Shown here one piece after another: positions 8,329-17,035 of a DNA stretch of 64,000 nucleotides. The notes beneath the pieces were generated by a model. It made no database searches, had not been told where the DNA came from, and saw nothing but the letters and a program-made list of their open reading frames with translations. The position numbers and the translations under genes are program-made. Source of the stretch: Nocardia neocaledoniensis (lineage in GTDB: Bacteria > Actinomycetota > Actinomycetes > Mycobacteriales > Mycobacteriaceae); contig NZ_QGTL01000011.1 in NCBI RefSeq assembly GCF_003182135.1, positions 176,730 through 240,729 on the forward strand. Reading direction: 5' to 3'. The stretch's first letter is position 1; each line of letters opens with the position of its first letter.

Positions 8329-9183
8329 TCAGAAGCTGTGCTCGGGACCGGGGAAGGTGCCCCGGCGGACCTCGTCGGCGTAGGCCGCGGCGGCCGCGCG
8401 CAGTTCGTCGCCGACCTTGCCGAAGCGCTTGACGAACTTGGCGGTCTTGCCGCTGGTGTAGCCCGCCATGTCCTGCCAGACCAGCACCTGCGCGTCGCAG
8501 TCGGCGCCCGCGCCGATGCCGACGGTCGGGATCGTGAGCTTGCGGGTGACCTGGCCCGCCAGCTCGGCCGGGACCATCTCCATGACGACGGAGAACGCGC
8601 CGGCTTCCTGTACGGCGAGCGCGTCGGCGATGAGCTGCTCGGCGCCGTCGCCACGGCCCTGTACCCGGAACCCGCCCAGGGTGTTCACGCTCTGCGGGGT
8701 GAACCCGATGTGCGCCATCACCGGAATGCCGGCGGCGGTGATCAGCGCGATCTGCTCGGCGACGCGTTCGCCGCCCTCGAGCTTCACCGCGTGCGCGCCG
8801 CCCTCCTTCATGAACCGGGTGGCGGTCGCCAGCGCCTGCTGCGGCGAGGACTCGTAGGTGCCGAAGGGCAGGTCGGCGACGACGAGCGCGTGCGGCGCGC
8901 CGCGGACGACGCCGCGCACCAGCGGGATGAGCTCGTCGACGGTGATCGGCACGGTGGTGTCGTAGCCGTACACCACGTTGGCGGCGGAGTCGCCCACCAG
9001 CAGGACCGGAATGCCCGCTTCCTCGAACAGGCGCGCGGAGGAGTAGTCGTAGGCCGTCAGCATCGACCAGCGCTCGCCCTCGGCCTTCATCTGCTGCAGA
9101 TGCTGGACGCGGGTCTTGCGGCGGGGCTTGGTCTCGGCGGGAGCGGCACCGTAGGCAGGGGTCTGCTCAGCGGAATCGGACAT
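8329..9183 (-). CDS. panB: 3-methyl-2-oxobutanoate hydroxymethyltransferase
   Basis: PanB transfers a hydroxymethyl group from 5,10-methylene-THF to 2-oxoisovalerate to give ketopantoate, the first step of pantothenate and CoA synthesis. The sequence has the family hallmarks LTAYDYSSARLFEEAG, VGDSAANVVYG, the VKLEGG lysine-glutamate segment, AHIGFTPQS, and IPTVGIGAG. The product is 284 residues with the usual low-complexity N-terminus. Two adjacent ATGs (9186 and 9183) are possible; the second is better spaced from AGAGGG. Its place beside the Hip1-like gene and near glnA2 and glnE matches mycobacteria. Confidence 0.97.
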   Translation of the reverse strand: MSDSAEQTPAYGAAPAETKPRRKTRVQHLQQMKAEGERWSMLTAYDYSSARLFEEAGIPVLLVGDSAANVVYGYDTTVPITVDELIPLVRGVVRGAPHALVVADLPFGTYESSPQQALATATRFMKEGGAHAVKLEGGERVAEQIALITAAGIPVMAHIGFTPQSVNTLGGFRVQGRGDGAEQLIADALAVQEAGAFSVVMEMVPAELAGQVTRKLTIPTVGIGAGADCDAQVLVWQDMAGYTSGKTAKFVKRFGKVGDELRAAAAAYADEVRRGTFPGPEHSF

Positions 9184-9396
9184 CATCGTCCCTCTTTCGT
9201 CTGGTTCCTCGAGGCCCGAATCGGGTCCCCGGGTTTTTCTGACGAAACCAGTGTGCCACCTCGGGCCGAGCCGATTTAAGGGCCGCACCCGGTGTGATCG
9301 GTCACAGCGCCGGTTCGGCTACCGTGAAACCAGCCCAGTCGAGCGGATCGGGCGCATCGTGTTGTGCGCCGTGCGGCGCGGAAAGGTGGGCCCACT

Positions 9397-10929
9397 GTGC
9401 AGCGAGGCCGGCTCGTCGTGCTCTTCGGCGCCCTGTGCGCGCTGACCGTTTCCGGGTGCGCGGTCACCGACGACAGCGCCTCCCGCGCGGAGCTGCCGCC
9501 GCCGCCCGCCGGCCTGGAGAAGTTCTACGAACAACCCCTCGAATGGGGTTCGTGCGAGGGATTCGGTGGTCCCGAGGACCGGCTGCCGCCCAGAACCGAA
9601 TGCGCCAGAGTCACCGTGCCGATCGATTACGCGCAGCCGGACGGCGCGACCGCACAGATCGCGCTGTCACGGATCCCGGCCTCCGGCGAGAAGATCGGCT
9701 CGCTGCTGCTCAACCCCGGCGGCCCCGGCGTCTCCGGGCTCTCCACGGTCGCCGTCGGCAACCGCACCGCGCTGGCCGAGAAGTTCGACCGCGTCGGTTT
9801 CGACCCGCGCGGCGTCGGCTCCTCACTGCCCGCGATCGTCTGCCTGACCCCGGAGCAGGCCGACGCCGAACGCGCCGAACCGCCGATCGACAACACCCCG
9901 GAGGGCATCGCCGCCGCCGAGGCCGACAACCGTGAGTACGCCGACCGGTGCGCCCAGCGCAGTGGCCTCGACCTGCTCGGCCACGTCGGTACCAGGGAGG
10001 TCGTCCAGGACATGGACGTGCTGCGCGCGGTGCTCGGCGACGCGAAGCTGAGCTACCTCGGCTACTCCTACGGCACCCGGCTCGGCTCGGCCTACGCCGA
10101 GAAGTATCCGCAGCACGTGCGCGCCCTCGTCCTCGACGGCGCCGTCGACTCCTCCCAGGACCCGGTGCAGGAGTCGCTGCGCCAGGCGGCCGGGTTCCAG
10201 GGCGTGTTCAACGCCTACGCCGCCGACTGCGCGCAGAACCCCGAGTGCCCGCTCGGCACCGATCCGGCCCAGGCGGTGGCCAGGTTCCGCGCGCTGGTGG
10301 CGCCGCTGGCCGACACTCCGGCCGCGACCGCCGACCCGCGCGGCCTCAGCTACGGCGACGCGATCACCGGCGTCCAGCAGGCCCTCTACACCGACGACCT
10401 GTGGAACGTACTGTCCCAGGGCCTCACCGAACTGCGCGACGGCCACGGCGACACGCTGCTGCAACTGGCCGACCAGTACGACGGGCGCCGCGCCGACGGC
10501 AGCTACGCCAACATCCAGGACGCCTTCAACGCCATCCGCTGCGTCGACGACCCGCGCGTCACCGATCGCGCGATCGTCGGCCGCCAGGACACCGAATACC
10601 GCAGGGCCGCCCCGTTCCTCGACGACGGCAGAGGCACCGGCGCCGCCCCGCTGGAACTGTGCGCCTCCTGGCCGGTACCCAACACCAGCACGCCGCACCG
10701 GGTGTCGGCGCCGGGCCTGCCGACCACCGTCGTCGTCTCGACCACCGAGGACCCGGCCACGCCGTACCAGGCCGGTGTCGACCTGGCCGATCAGCTCGGC
10801 GCCGCCCTGATCACCTTCCGCGGCAACCGGCACACCGCGGCCCTGGTCGCGGGCGATCGTTGCCTCGATTCGGCCGTGATCGACTACCTGGTCGAGCTCG
10901 CCGCGCCCGAGCCCGGGCTCACCTGCTGA
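9397..10929 (+). CDS. Hip1/CaeA-like lipoprotein serine hydrolase
   Basis: The product is 510 residues with a GTG start and GAAAGGTGGG 6 nt before it. The signal peptide ends in the lipobox VSGC (Cys21), so the enzyme is anchored outside the membrane. The alpha/beta-hydrolase core has LLNPGGPGVSG, the nucleophile elbow GYSYGT (Ser224), an acidic residue in VSTTEDPATP, and histidine in RGNRHTAAL, with a TAP-like C-terminal region. The equivalent M. tuberculosis protein, Rv2224c (CaeA/Hip1), is a cell-envelope protease/esterase and also sits between panB and glnA2. A panB-divergent promoter region of about 210 nt lies upstream. Confidence 0.88.
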   Translation: MQRGRLVVLFGALCALTVSGCAVTDDSASRAELPPPPAGLEKFYEQPLEWGSCEGFGGPEDRLPPRTECARVTVPIDYAQPDGATAQIALSRIPASGEKIGSLLLNPGGPGVSGLSTVAVGNRTALAEKFDRVGFDPRGVGSSLPAIVCLTPEQADAERAEPPIDNTPEGIAAAEADNREYADRCAQRSGLDLLGHVGTREVVQDMDVLRAVLGDAKLSYLGYSYGTRLGSAYAEKYPQHVRALVLDGAVDSSQDPVQESLRQAAGFQGVFNAYAADCAQNPECPLGTDPAQAVARFRALVAPLADTPAATADPRGLSYGDAITGVQQALYTDDLWNVLSQGLTELRDGHGDTLLQLADQYDGRRADGSYANIQDAFNAIRCVDDPRVTDRAIVGRQDTEYRRAAPFLDDGRGTGAAPLELCASWPVPNTSTPHRVSAPGLPTTVVVSTTEDPATPYQAGVDLADQLGAALITFRGNRHTAALVAGDRCLDSAVIDYLVELAAPEPGLTC

Positions 10930-11038
10930 GACCGGCGTACCGATCACTTCGCGCCGTCAGCGCTGGTGAGATGTGCGCGGAAGATGACCTGATCGCAAAC
11001 CCGAGCAGCGATGTAACACGGATTTAACGCCGGGTGCT

Positions 11039-11044
11039 TACGCT
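11039..11044 (+). promoter_or_regulatory. Leaderless -10 box of glnA2
   Basis: TACGCT ends 7 nt before the ATG at 11052, and no ribosome-binding site is present. The start codon is probably the first codon of the mRNA. Confidence 0.5.
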
Positions 11045-11051
11045 CGCCCCT

Positions 11052-12389
11052 ATGGATCGCCAGAAGGAATTCGTGCTGCGGACGCTCGAAGAGCGGGACA
11101 TCCGCTTCGTACGGCTCTGGTTCACCGATGTGCTCGGCTACCTCAAGTCGGTGGCCATCGCACCCGCCGAGCTCGAAGGCGCCTTCGAAGAGGGCATCGG
11201 CTTCGACGGCTCGGCCATCGAGGGCTTCGCGCGCGTGTCCGAGGCGGACATGGTCGCCCGGCCCGATCCGTCGACCTTCCAGGTGCTGCCCTGGGCCAGC
11301 TCGAAGGGTCACCAGCACTCCGCGCGCATGTTCTGCGACATCACCATGCCCGACGGCTCCCCGTCCTGGGCCGACCCGCGCCACGTGCTGCGCCGTCAGC
11401 TGAACAAGGCCGCCGACGTCGGCTTCAGCTGCTACGTGCACCCCGAGATCGAGTTCTTCCTGCTGGAGAACGGCCTCAAGGACGGCAAGCCGGTCCCCGC
11501 CGACAACGGCGGCTTCTTCGACCAGGCCGTGCACGACGCCGCCCCGAACTTCCGGCGCCACGCCATCGACGCGCTGGAGTCGATGGGCATCTCGGTCGAG
11601 TTCAGCCACCACGAGGGCGCGCCCGGCCAGCAGGAGATCGACCTGCGCTACGCCGACGCCCTGTCGATGGCCGACAACGTGATGACCTTCCGCTACCTCA
11701 TCAAGGAGGTCGCGATCGACGAGGGCGTGCGCGCGACGTTCATGCCCAAGCCGTTCTCGCAGTACCCGGGCTCGGCCATGCACACCCACATGAGCCTGTT
11801 CGAGGGCGAGAACAACGCCTTCGCCGACCTGGACGACCCGGACAACCTGTCGCAGACCGCCCGCTCGTTCATCGCGGGCATCCTCGAGCACGCGCCCGAG
11901 ATCAGCGCCATCACCAACCAGTGGGTCAACTCCTACAAGCGCCTGATCCACGGCGGCGAGGCGCCGACGGCGGCCTCGTGGGGCCGGTCGAACCGGTCCG
12001 CGCTGGTCCGGGTGCCGATGTACACCCCGAACAAGACCTCCTCGCGCCGCGTCGAGATCCGCAGCCCCGATTCGGCCTGCAACCCGTACCTGACCTTCGC
12101 GGTGCTGCTCGCGGCCGGGCTGCGCGGCATCGAGAAGGGCTACGAGCTGCCGCCCGAGGCCGAGGACGACGTGTGGTCGCTGACCGACGCCGAGCGCCGC
12201 GCCATGGGCTTCCGCTCGCTGCCCGGCACCCTCGACGAGGCGCTGCAGGCGATGGAGCGTTCGGAGCTGGTCGCCGAGACCCTCGGCGAGCACGTCTTCG
12301 ACTTCTTCCTGCGCAACAAGCGCCGCGAATGGGCCGATTACCGCAGCAAGGTCACCCCGTGGGAGCTCGAGGAATACCTCAGCCTGTGA
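11052..12389 (+). CDS. glnA2: Glutamine synthetase-family protein GlnA2
   Basis: This 445-residue type I glutamine synthetase-family protein has the beta-grasp N-domain and catalytic barrel. The sequence includes GIGFDGSAIEGFARVSEADM, the PEIEFFLLE metal-binding motif and FMPKPFSQYPGSAMHTHMSLF. The LYxLPPEE adenylylation-site motif seen in the other copy at 27179 is changed to EKGYELPPEAEDD without the target tyrosine in place, so control by GlnE is not expected. Position between the Hip1-like gene and glnE is the mycobacterial arrangement. Some GlnA-like paralogs use other amines, so glutamine synthesis itself is not proved. Confidence 0.9.
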   Translation: MDRQKEFVLRTLEERDIRFVRLWFTDVLGYLKSVAIAPAELEGAFEEGIGFDGSAIEGFARVSEADMVARPDPSTFQVLPWASSKGHQHSARMFCDITMPDGSPSWADPRHVLRRQLNKAADVGFSCYVHPEIEFFLLENGLKDGKPVPADNGGFFDQAVHDAAPNFRRHAIDALESMGISVEFSHHEGAPGQQEIDLRYADALSMADNVMTFRYLIKEVAIDEGVRATFMPKPFSQYPGSAMHTHMSLFEGENNAFADLDDPDNLSQTARSFIAGILEHAPEISAITNQWVNSYKRLIHGGEAPTAASWGRSNRSALVRVPMYTPNKTSSRRVEIRSPDSACNPYLTFAVLLAAGLRGIEKGYELPPEAEDDVWSLTDAERRAMGFRSLPGTLDEALQAMERSELVAETLGEHVFDFFLRNKRREWADYRSKVTPWELEEYLSL

Positions 12390-12417
12390 CGGTGACGTGG
12401 CGGTGACCCCGACGAGG

Positions 12418-12423
12418 TATTTT
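12418..12423 (+). promoter_or_regulatory. Leaderless -10 box of glnE
   Basis: TATTTT ends 6 nt before the ATG at 12430. It lies only 29 nt after the glnA2 stop, so glnE may have both read-through and its own transcription. Confidence 0.45.
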
Positions 12424-12429
12424 TAGGGC

Positions 12430-15400
12430 ATGGTCCGGCCACCGACTGCCCGTTCCGCTGTTCCCGGCGTCGGCAGGCTCGGCCTGCTGGAGCCCACCGC
12501 GGCGGATTCCCTGCGCCAGCTCGGCTGGGACAACGTCGACGGCGTGCCCGTGCTCTGGGCCCTGTCGCGTTCGCCCGACGCCGATCTCGCGTTGGCCACC
12601 CTCCTGCGGCTACGGGAATCGCTCGGTGACGGCTGGGCCGAACTGGATTCGGCGATCCGCTCCGAGACGACCCTGCGCGGCAGGCTGTTCGGGCTGCTCG
12701 GTTCCTCGACGGCGTTCGGCGATCACCTCGTCGCGACGCCCGAAGCGTGGAAGATCTTGCGCCGCAAGCATCTTCCCGAGCGCGAGGAGGTCGTCGCCGA
12801 TCTGCTCGACGCGGTCGACGCGCGTCCGGAGACCGGACCCAACGCCGGACCCATGCTGTTCCGGGCCGAGATCGCGGGCCCGGAGGCGATCGCGTTGCTG
12901 CGCGGCAGGTATCGCGATCAGCTGATGCTGCTGGCCGCGATCGACCTGGCCGCCACCGTCGAGAACGAGCCGGTGCCGCCCTACCAGGTGGTCGGCAGGC
13001 AGCTGTCGGATCTCGCCGACGCCGCGCTCACCGCGGCGCTGTCGGTCGCGGTCGCGCGGGTCTGCAAGAACGGGCCGGTGCCGGTGCGGCTGGCGGTCCT
13101 CGCGATGGGCAAATGCGGTGCGCGCGAACTGAACTACGTCAGCGATGTCGACGTGGTGTTCGTCGCCGAACCGGCCGACGCGACCGCCACCCGGCTGGCC
13201 GCGGAGATGATGAGCGTGGGCAGCTCGGCCTTCTTCGACGTCGACGCCGCCCTGCGTCCCGAGGGCAAGGCGGGCGCGCTGGTGCGCACCCTCGACTCCC
13301 ATCTCGCGTACTACAAGCGCTGGGCCCGCACCTGGGAGTTCCAGGCGCTGTTGAAGAACCGGCCGATGACCGGCGATCTGGAGCTGGGACAGCAGTACCG
13401 CGACGCGTTGATGCCGATGGTGTGGACCGCCTCCGAGCGCCCCGACTTCGTCGCCGACGTGCAGGCCATGCGCCGCCGGGTGGAGGACCTGGTCCCCGCC
13501 GACCTGCGCGAGCGTGAGCTCAAGCTCGGCGCGGGCAGCCTGCGCGATGTCGAATTCGCCGTGCAGCTCCTGCAATTGGTGCACGGCCGGGTCGACGAGG
13601 CCCTGCACGTCACCAACACCGTCGAGGCGCTGACCGCGCTCGCGGCGGGCGGCTACGTCGGCCGTGAGGACGCCGCGAACCTCACCGCCTCCTACGAGTT
13701 CCTGCGCCTGCTCGAGCACCGGCTGCAGCTGCAGCGCCTCAAGCGCACCCACACCCTGCCCGCCGGTGACGACGAGGAGGGGATGCGCTGGCTGGCGCGC
13801 GCCGCGCACATCCGGCCCGACGGTCGCCAGGACGCGGTCGGCGTGCTGGAGACCGAGATCCGCCGTAATTCGATGCGGGTGCGGCGGTTGCACGCGAAGC
13901 TGTTCTACCGGCCGCTGCTCGACTCGGTCGCCCGGCTCGACTCCGACGCGCTGCGCCTGAGCCCCGACGCCGCCGTCCGTCAGCTCGCCGCCCTCGGCTA
14001 CGCCGCCCCCGCGAACGCGCTCGGGCACCTCAAGGCGCTCACCGGCGGTGTCTCCCGCAAGGGCCGCATCCAGGCCCTGCTGTTGCCGACCCTGCTCGAA
14101 TGGCTCGGCGACACACCGAATCCCGACGCGGGCCTGCTCGCCTACCGCCGCATCTCCGAGGGCCTCGACGACCAGATCTGGTTCCTGCGCGAACTGCGCG
14201 ACGAGGGCGCCATCGCCCAGCGCCTGATGATCGTGCTCGGCTCCTCGGAGTACCTGCCCGATCTGCTGATCAACGCGCCGGAGACCATCCGGATGTACGC
14301 CGACGGGCCGGGTGGTCCACAGCTGCTCGGCCCGCAACCCGTCGACGTCGCCCGCGGCATCCAGACCGCGGCGGCCCGCTACGACGACCCGGCGCGCGCC
14401 GTCGCGGCGGCCAGGTCGCTGCGCAGGCACGAACTGGCGCGGGTGGCCTCGGCGGATCTGCTCGGCATGCTCGACGTGCCGCAGGTGTGCGCCGCGCTGT
14501 CGTCGGTGTGGGTGGCGGTGCTCGAGGCCGCGCTCAGCGCCGTCATCCGGGCCTCGGAGGCCGAACGCGGTGGGCCCGCCCCCGCTGACATGGCGGTGAT
14601 CGGTATGGGCCGCCTCGGCGGCATGGAACTCGGTTACGGCTCCGACGCCGACGTGCTGTTCGTGTGCGATCCCCGCCCGGGGGAGGACGAGACGACTGCG
14701 GTCAAGTGGGCCAACGGCGTGGCCGAGAAGGTCCAGCGCCTGCTCGGGGCGCCGAGCACCGACCCGCCGCTCCAGGTCGACGCCGGCCTGCGCCCGGAGG
14801 GCCGCAACGGTGCCCTGGTCCGCACGCTGGCGGCCTATCAGGCCTACTACGGCCAGTGGGCCCAGCCGTGGGAGGTGCAGGCGCTGCTGCGCGCGCACCA
14901 GGTGGCAGGCGATCAGGACCTGGGGGTGCGGTTCCTGCACGTCATCGACCCGATCCGGTACCCGGCCGGCGGGGTGTCGGCCGAGGCGGTCCGCGAGATC
15001 CGCCGGATCAAGGCCCGCGTCGACTCCGAGCGACTGCCGCGCGGCGCCAACCCGGCCACGCACACCAAACTCGGCCGAGGCGGCCTGGCCGACATCGAGT
15101 GGACGGTCCAACTACTGCAGCTGCGGCACGCCCACGAGGTGCCCGCGCTGCACAACACCTCGACCCTGCAGGCGCTCGACGTCATCGAGTCCGAAGGCAT
15201 CCTGGAGCCCGAAGACGTTGCGCTGCTGCGGGAATCGTGGCTCGCGGCGACGGCGGCGCGGAACGCGCTCGTCCTGGTCAAAGGCAAGCCGACCGACCAG
15301 CTGCCCGGTCCGGGCAAGCTGCTGTCGGCGGTGGCCAAGGTCGCCGGGTGGCCCAATGACGACGGCAGCGAGTTCCTCGACAACTACATGCGGATCACGC

Positions 15401-15444
15401 GGCGCGCGAAGGCGGTCGTCGAGCGGGTGTTCGGGGGCGAGTGA
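12430..15444 (+). CDS. glnE: Glutamine synthetase adenylyltransferase/deadenylylase
   Basis: This 1004-residue bifunctional nucleotidyltransferase adds and removes AMP on a tyrosine of glutamine synthetase. Two nucleotidyltransferase cores are seen. The N-terminal one has NYVSDVDVVFV around residues 236-245 (deadenylylase side). The C-terminal one has GYGSDADVLFVCD around residues 736-748 (adenylyltransferase side). Each is followed by an LR-EG metal-site segment (DAALRPEGK, DAGLRPEGR) and a helical GlnD-PII-uridylyltransferase-like domain (LRDVEFAVQLLQL, LADIEWTVQLLQL). Length matches actinobacterial GlnE. Its expected target is the glutamine synthetase at 27179. Confidence 0.97.
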   Translation: MVRPPTARSAVPGVGRLGLLEPTAADSLRQLGWDNVDGVPVLWALSRSPDADLALATLLRLRESLGDGWAELDSAIRSETTLRGRLFGLLGSSTAFGDHLVATPEAWKILRRKHLPEREEVVADLLDAVDARPETGPNAGPMLFRAEIAGPEAIALLRGRYRDQLMLLAAIDLAATVENEPVPPYQVVGRQLSDLADAALTAALSVAVARVCKNGPVPVRLAVLAMGKCGARELNYVSDVDVVFVAEPADATATRLAAEMMSVGSSAFFDVDAALRPEGKAGALVRTLDSHLAYYKRWARTWEFQALLKNRPMTGDLELGQQYRDALMPMVWTASERPDFVADVQAMRRRVEDLVPADLRERELKLGAGSLRDVEFAVQLLQLVHGRVDEALHVTNTVEALTALAAGGYVGREDAANLTASYEFLRLLEHRLQLQRLKRTHTLPAGDDEEGMRWLARAAHIRPDGRQDAVGVLETEIRRNSMRVRRLHAKLFYRPLLDSVARLDSDALRLSPDAAVRQLAALGYAAPANALGHLKALTGGVSRKGRIQALLLPTLLEWLGDTPNPDAGLLAYRRISEGLDDQIWFLRELRDEGAIAQRLMIVLGSSEYLPDLLINAPETIRMYADGPGGPQLLGPQPVDVARGIQTAAARYDDPARAVAAARSLRRHELARVASADLLGMLDVPQVCAALSSVWVAVLEAALSAVIRASEAERGGPAPADMAVIGMGRLGGMELGYGSDADVLFVCDPRPGEDETTAVKWANGVAEKVQRLLGAPSTDPPLQVDAGLRPEGRNGALVRTLAAYQAYYGQWAQPWEVQALLRAHQVAGDQDLGVRFLHVIDPIRYPAGGVSAEAVREIRRIKARVDSERLPRGANPATHTKLGRGGLADIEWTVQLLQLRHAHEVPALHNTSTLQALDVIESEGILEPEDVALLRESWLAATAARNALVLVKGKPTDQLPGPGKLLSAVAKVAGWPNDDGSEFLDNYMRITRRAKAVVERVFGGE

Positions 15445-15450
15445 GCATGA

Positions 15451-15483
15451 GAAAGGCCCCGCACCATCGGTGCGGGGCCTTTC
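15451..15483. terminator. Hairpin terminator between glnE and cspA
   Basis: A perfect 15-bp stem (15451-15465 and 15469-15483) with a 3-nt loop sits between the convergent glnE and cspA genes. It can serve both strands. Confidence 0.85.
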
Positions 15484-15516
15484 CGGATTCACGCTCGAAT
15501 CGGATTCACAGTCGAA

Positions 15517-15720
15517 TCAGATGGAGCGGACATCCTGAGCCTGGGGGCCCTTCTGGCCCTGGCCGACCTCGAACTCCACGCGCTGACCCTCTTCGAGGGA
15601 CTTGAAGCCCGAGCCGCTGATGGCCGAGTAATGCACGAAGACGTCGGGGCCGCCTCCGTCTTGGGCGATGAAGCCGAAGCCCTTCTCGCCGTTGAACCAC
15701 TTAACAGTGCCTTGAGTCAT
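15517..15720 (-). CDS. cspA: Cold-shock protein
   Basis: This 67-residue single cold-shock domain begins MTQGTVKWFNGEKGFGFI and carries both RNP motifs: KGFGFI, and DVFVHYSAI in the RNP2 position. It binds single-stranded RNA/DNA as an RNA chaperone. Size and sequence are canonical for actinobacterial CspA proteins. There is no strong ribosome-binding site just before the ATG. The roughly 180 nt up to the divergent next gene would hold a 5' UTR and promoter. Confidence 0.97.
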   Translation of the reverse strand: MTQGTVKWFNGEKGFGFIAQDGGGPDVFVHYSAISGSGFKSLEEGQRVEFEVGQGQKGPQAQDVRSI

Positions 15721-15900
15721 GGTGTTTCTAAGTCTTTTCCGTAGGTGAGCCATGGCGATCTCTGTGATCAGCCCAGTCTCAGCAGCCCAGTATGCCATAC
15801 TCACCGGCAAACTGTGCAATGCGACCTTCGACACCGCGATCTGGGCGGAGTCTGTCCGCGTGTCGCGGCTGTCGCCCGCCGGATGTGACACGCTGGGCGC

Positions 15901-16920
15901 ATGGGTGCGACCAACGACCAGCCTGCCGGACACCACGACCTCGCCCTGCGGGTGCTCGACGCGCACGTGGCCTTCACCAAGGACCAGCTGCTGCGGCCCG
16001 TGGGGTTCCTGGAACTCGCCACCGAGGAGGTCGACGGCCTGCTCGCCGAGGCGCAGGAACTGACCCTGGCCGAGGCGGTCACGCGCGAGCAGATCAAGGG
16101 CGTGGCGCACAAGTACGCCGTGCAGATCCCGGTCGAGGGCGCCATCCCCGAACTGGTCGGCGAGATCGCCGCCCGGCTCTACCACCACCAGGCCCAGGAC
16201 GAGATCCCGGTGGGCGAGGTCGTCGACGACCGGCGCTTCGACGAGCTGGTCTCGGCCGTGGCCGACATGGAGGTGACCCACCGGCTCGTGCGCCTGGTGC
16301 TGAGCAGCCCCGTCACCGTCGACGCCTGTGTCGAAGCCGTGCAGCGCGCGGTCGTGGCCGCCGTCGACGAGAACAGGCACGCCGACGGCCACGGCCTGGC
16401 CGGATCGCTGCGTGGCGCGCTGGCCCGGCTGGCCGAGCCCGCGCTGCCGGCCATCGAGAACGGCGTCGGCCGGATCACCCGCACCGGGGCGCGCTTCGTA
16501 CTGCGCGGCAACCGCGACGAGGCCGACGAGGTGCTGCTCGACACCGCACGCGAGACCTGGCGCAAACACACCGACCACGCCATCGGTTCGTTCCGCGATC
16601 TCGTCTCGGCCAACGACGTGGAGGACGCCGTCGTCCTCACCTTCGAGTTCTGGCGCACCTTCCGCGACACCGACTACTTCCACGCCCTGCTCGACGAGGG
16701 CATCGATCACGTCTTCGACAAGTACGGCGACACCCCGCTGGCCGAGCTGCTCACCGAGCTGGGCATCAGCCGCGCCGATCTCATCGAGGAGGCCCTGCGG
16801 TTCGGGCCGTCGGTGCTCGGAAAGCTCGATGAGCGTGGCTATCTCGACACCGTGATCCGCCGCAGGCTGGCGCCGTTCTACGCCTCGGACGCGTTCCGCG
16901 CGGCGGTGACCGGCGAGTAG
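15901..16920 (+). CDS. Conserved helical protein of unknown function
   Basis: The product is 339 residues, with no signal peptide, membrane segment or cysteine cluster, and appears almost all alpha-helical. Many regularly spaced acidic and basic residues suggest a soluble cytoplasmic protein. The start ATG at 15901 gives MGATNDQPAGH. No family or catalytic motif is recognised. It is divergent from cspA and lies 115 nt upstream of the DUF262/HNH gene on the same strand. Co-transcription is possible but each could have its own promoter. Confidence 0.75.
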   Translation: MGATNDQPAGHHDLALRVLDAHVAFTKDQLLRPVGFLELATEEVDGLLAEAQELTLAEAVTREQIKGVAHKYAVQIPVEGAIPELVGEIAARLYHHQAQDEIPVGEVVDDRRFDELVSAVADMEVTHRLVRLVLSSPVTVDACVEAVQRAVVAAVDENRHADGHGLAGSLRGALARLAEPALPAIENGVGRITRTGARFVLRGNRDEADEVLLDTARETWRKHTDHAIGSFRDLVSANDVEDAVVLTFEFWRTFRDTDYFHALLDEGIDHVFDKYGDTPLAELLTELGISRADLIEEALRFGPSVLGKLDERGYLDTVIRRRLAPFYASDAFRAAVTGE

Positions 16921-17035
16921 CCCCGCGACCGCGCCGTCGCGAGTTCTGTTCGGCCGCTGGCGCGTCGGGGTATGTCGGTACGATCCGTGCAACGATGGAG
17001 CGCTTGCGCTACCGGATCGCGATCGAAAGGCTGCC

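Noticed and set aside
11013..11028. GlnR site before glnA2 (GTAAC-n6-TTAAC)
   Set aside because: The second box fits poorly and there is no second pair; much weaker than the glnA1 site.
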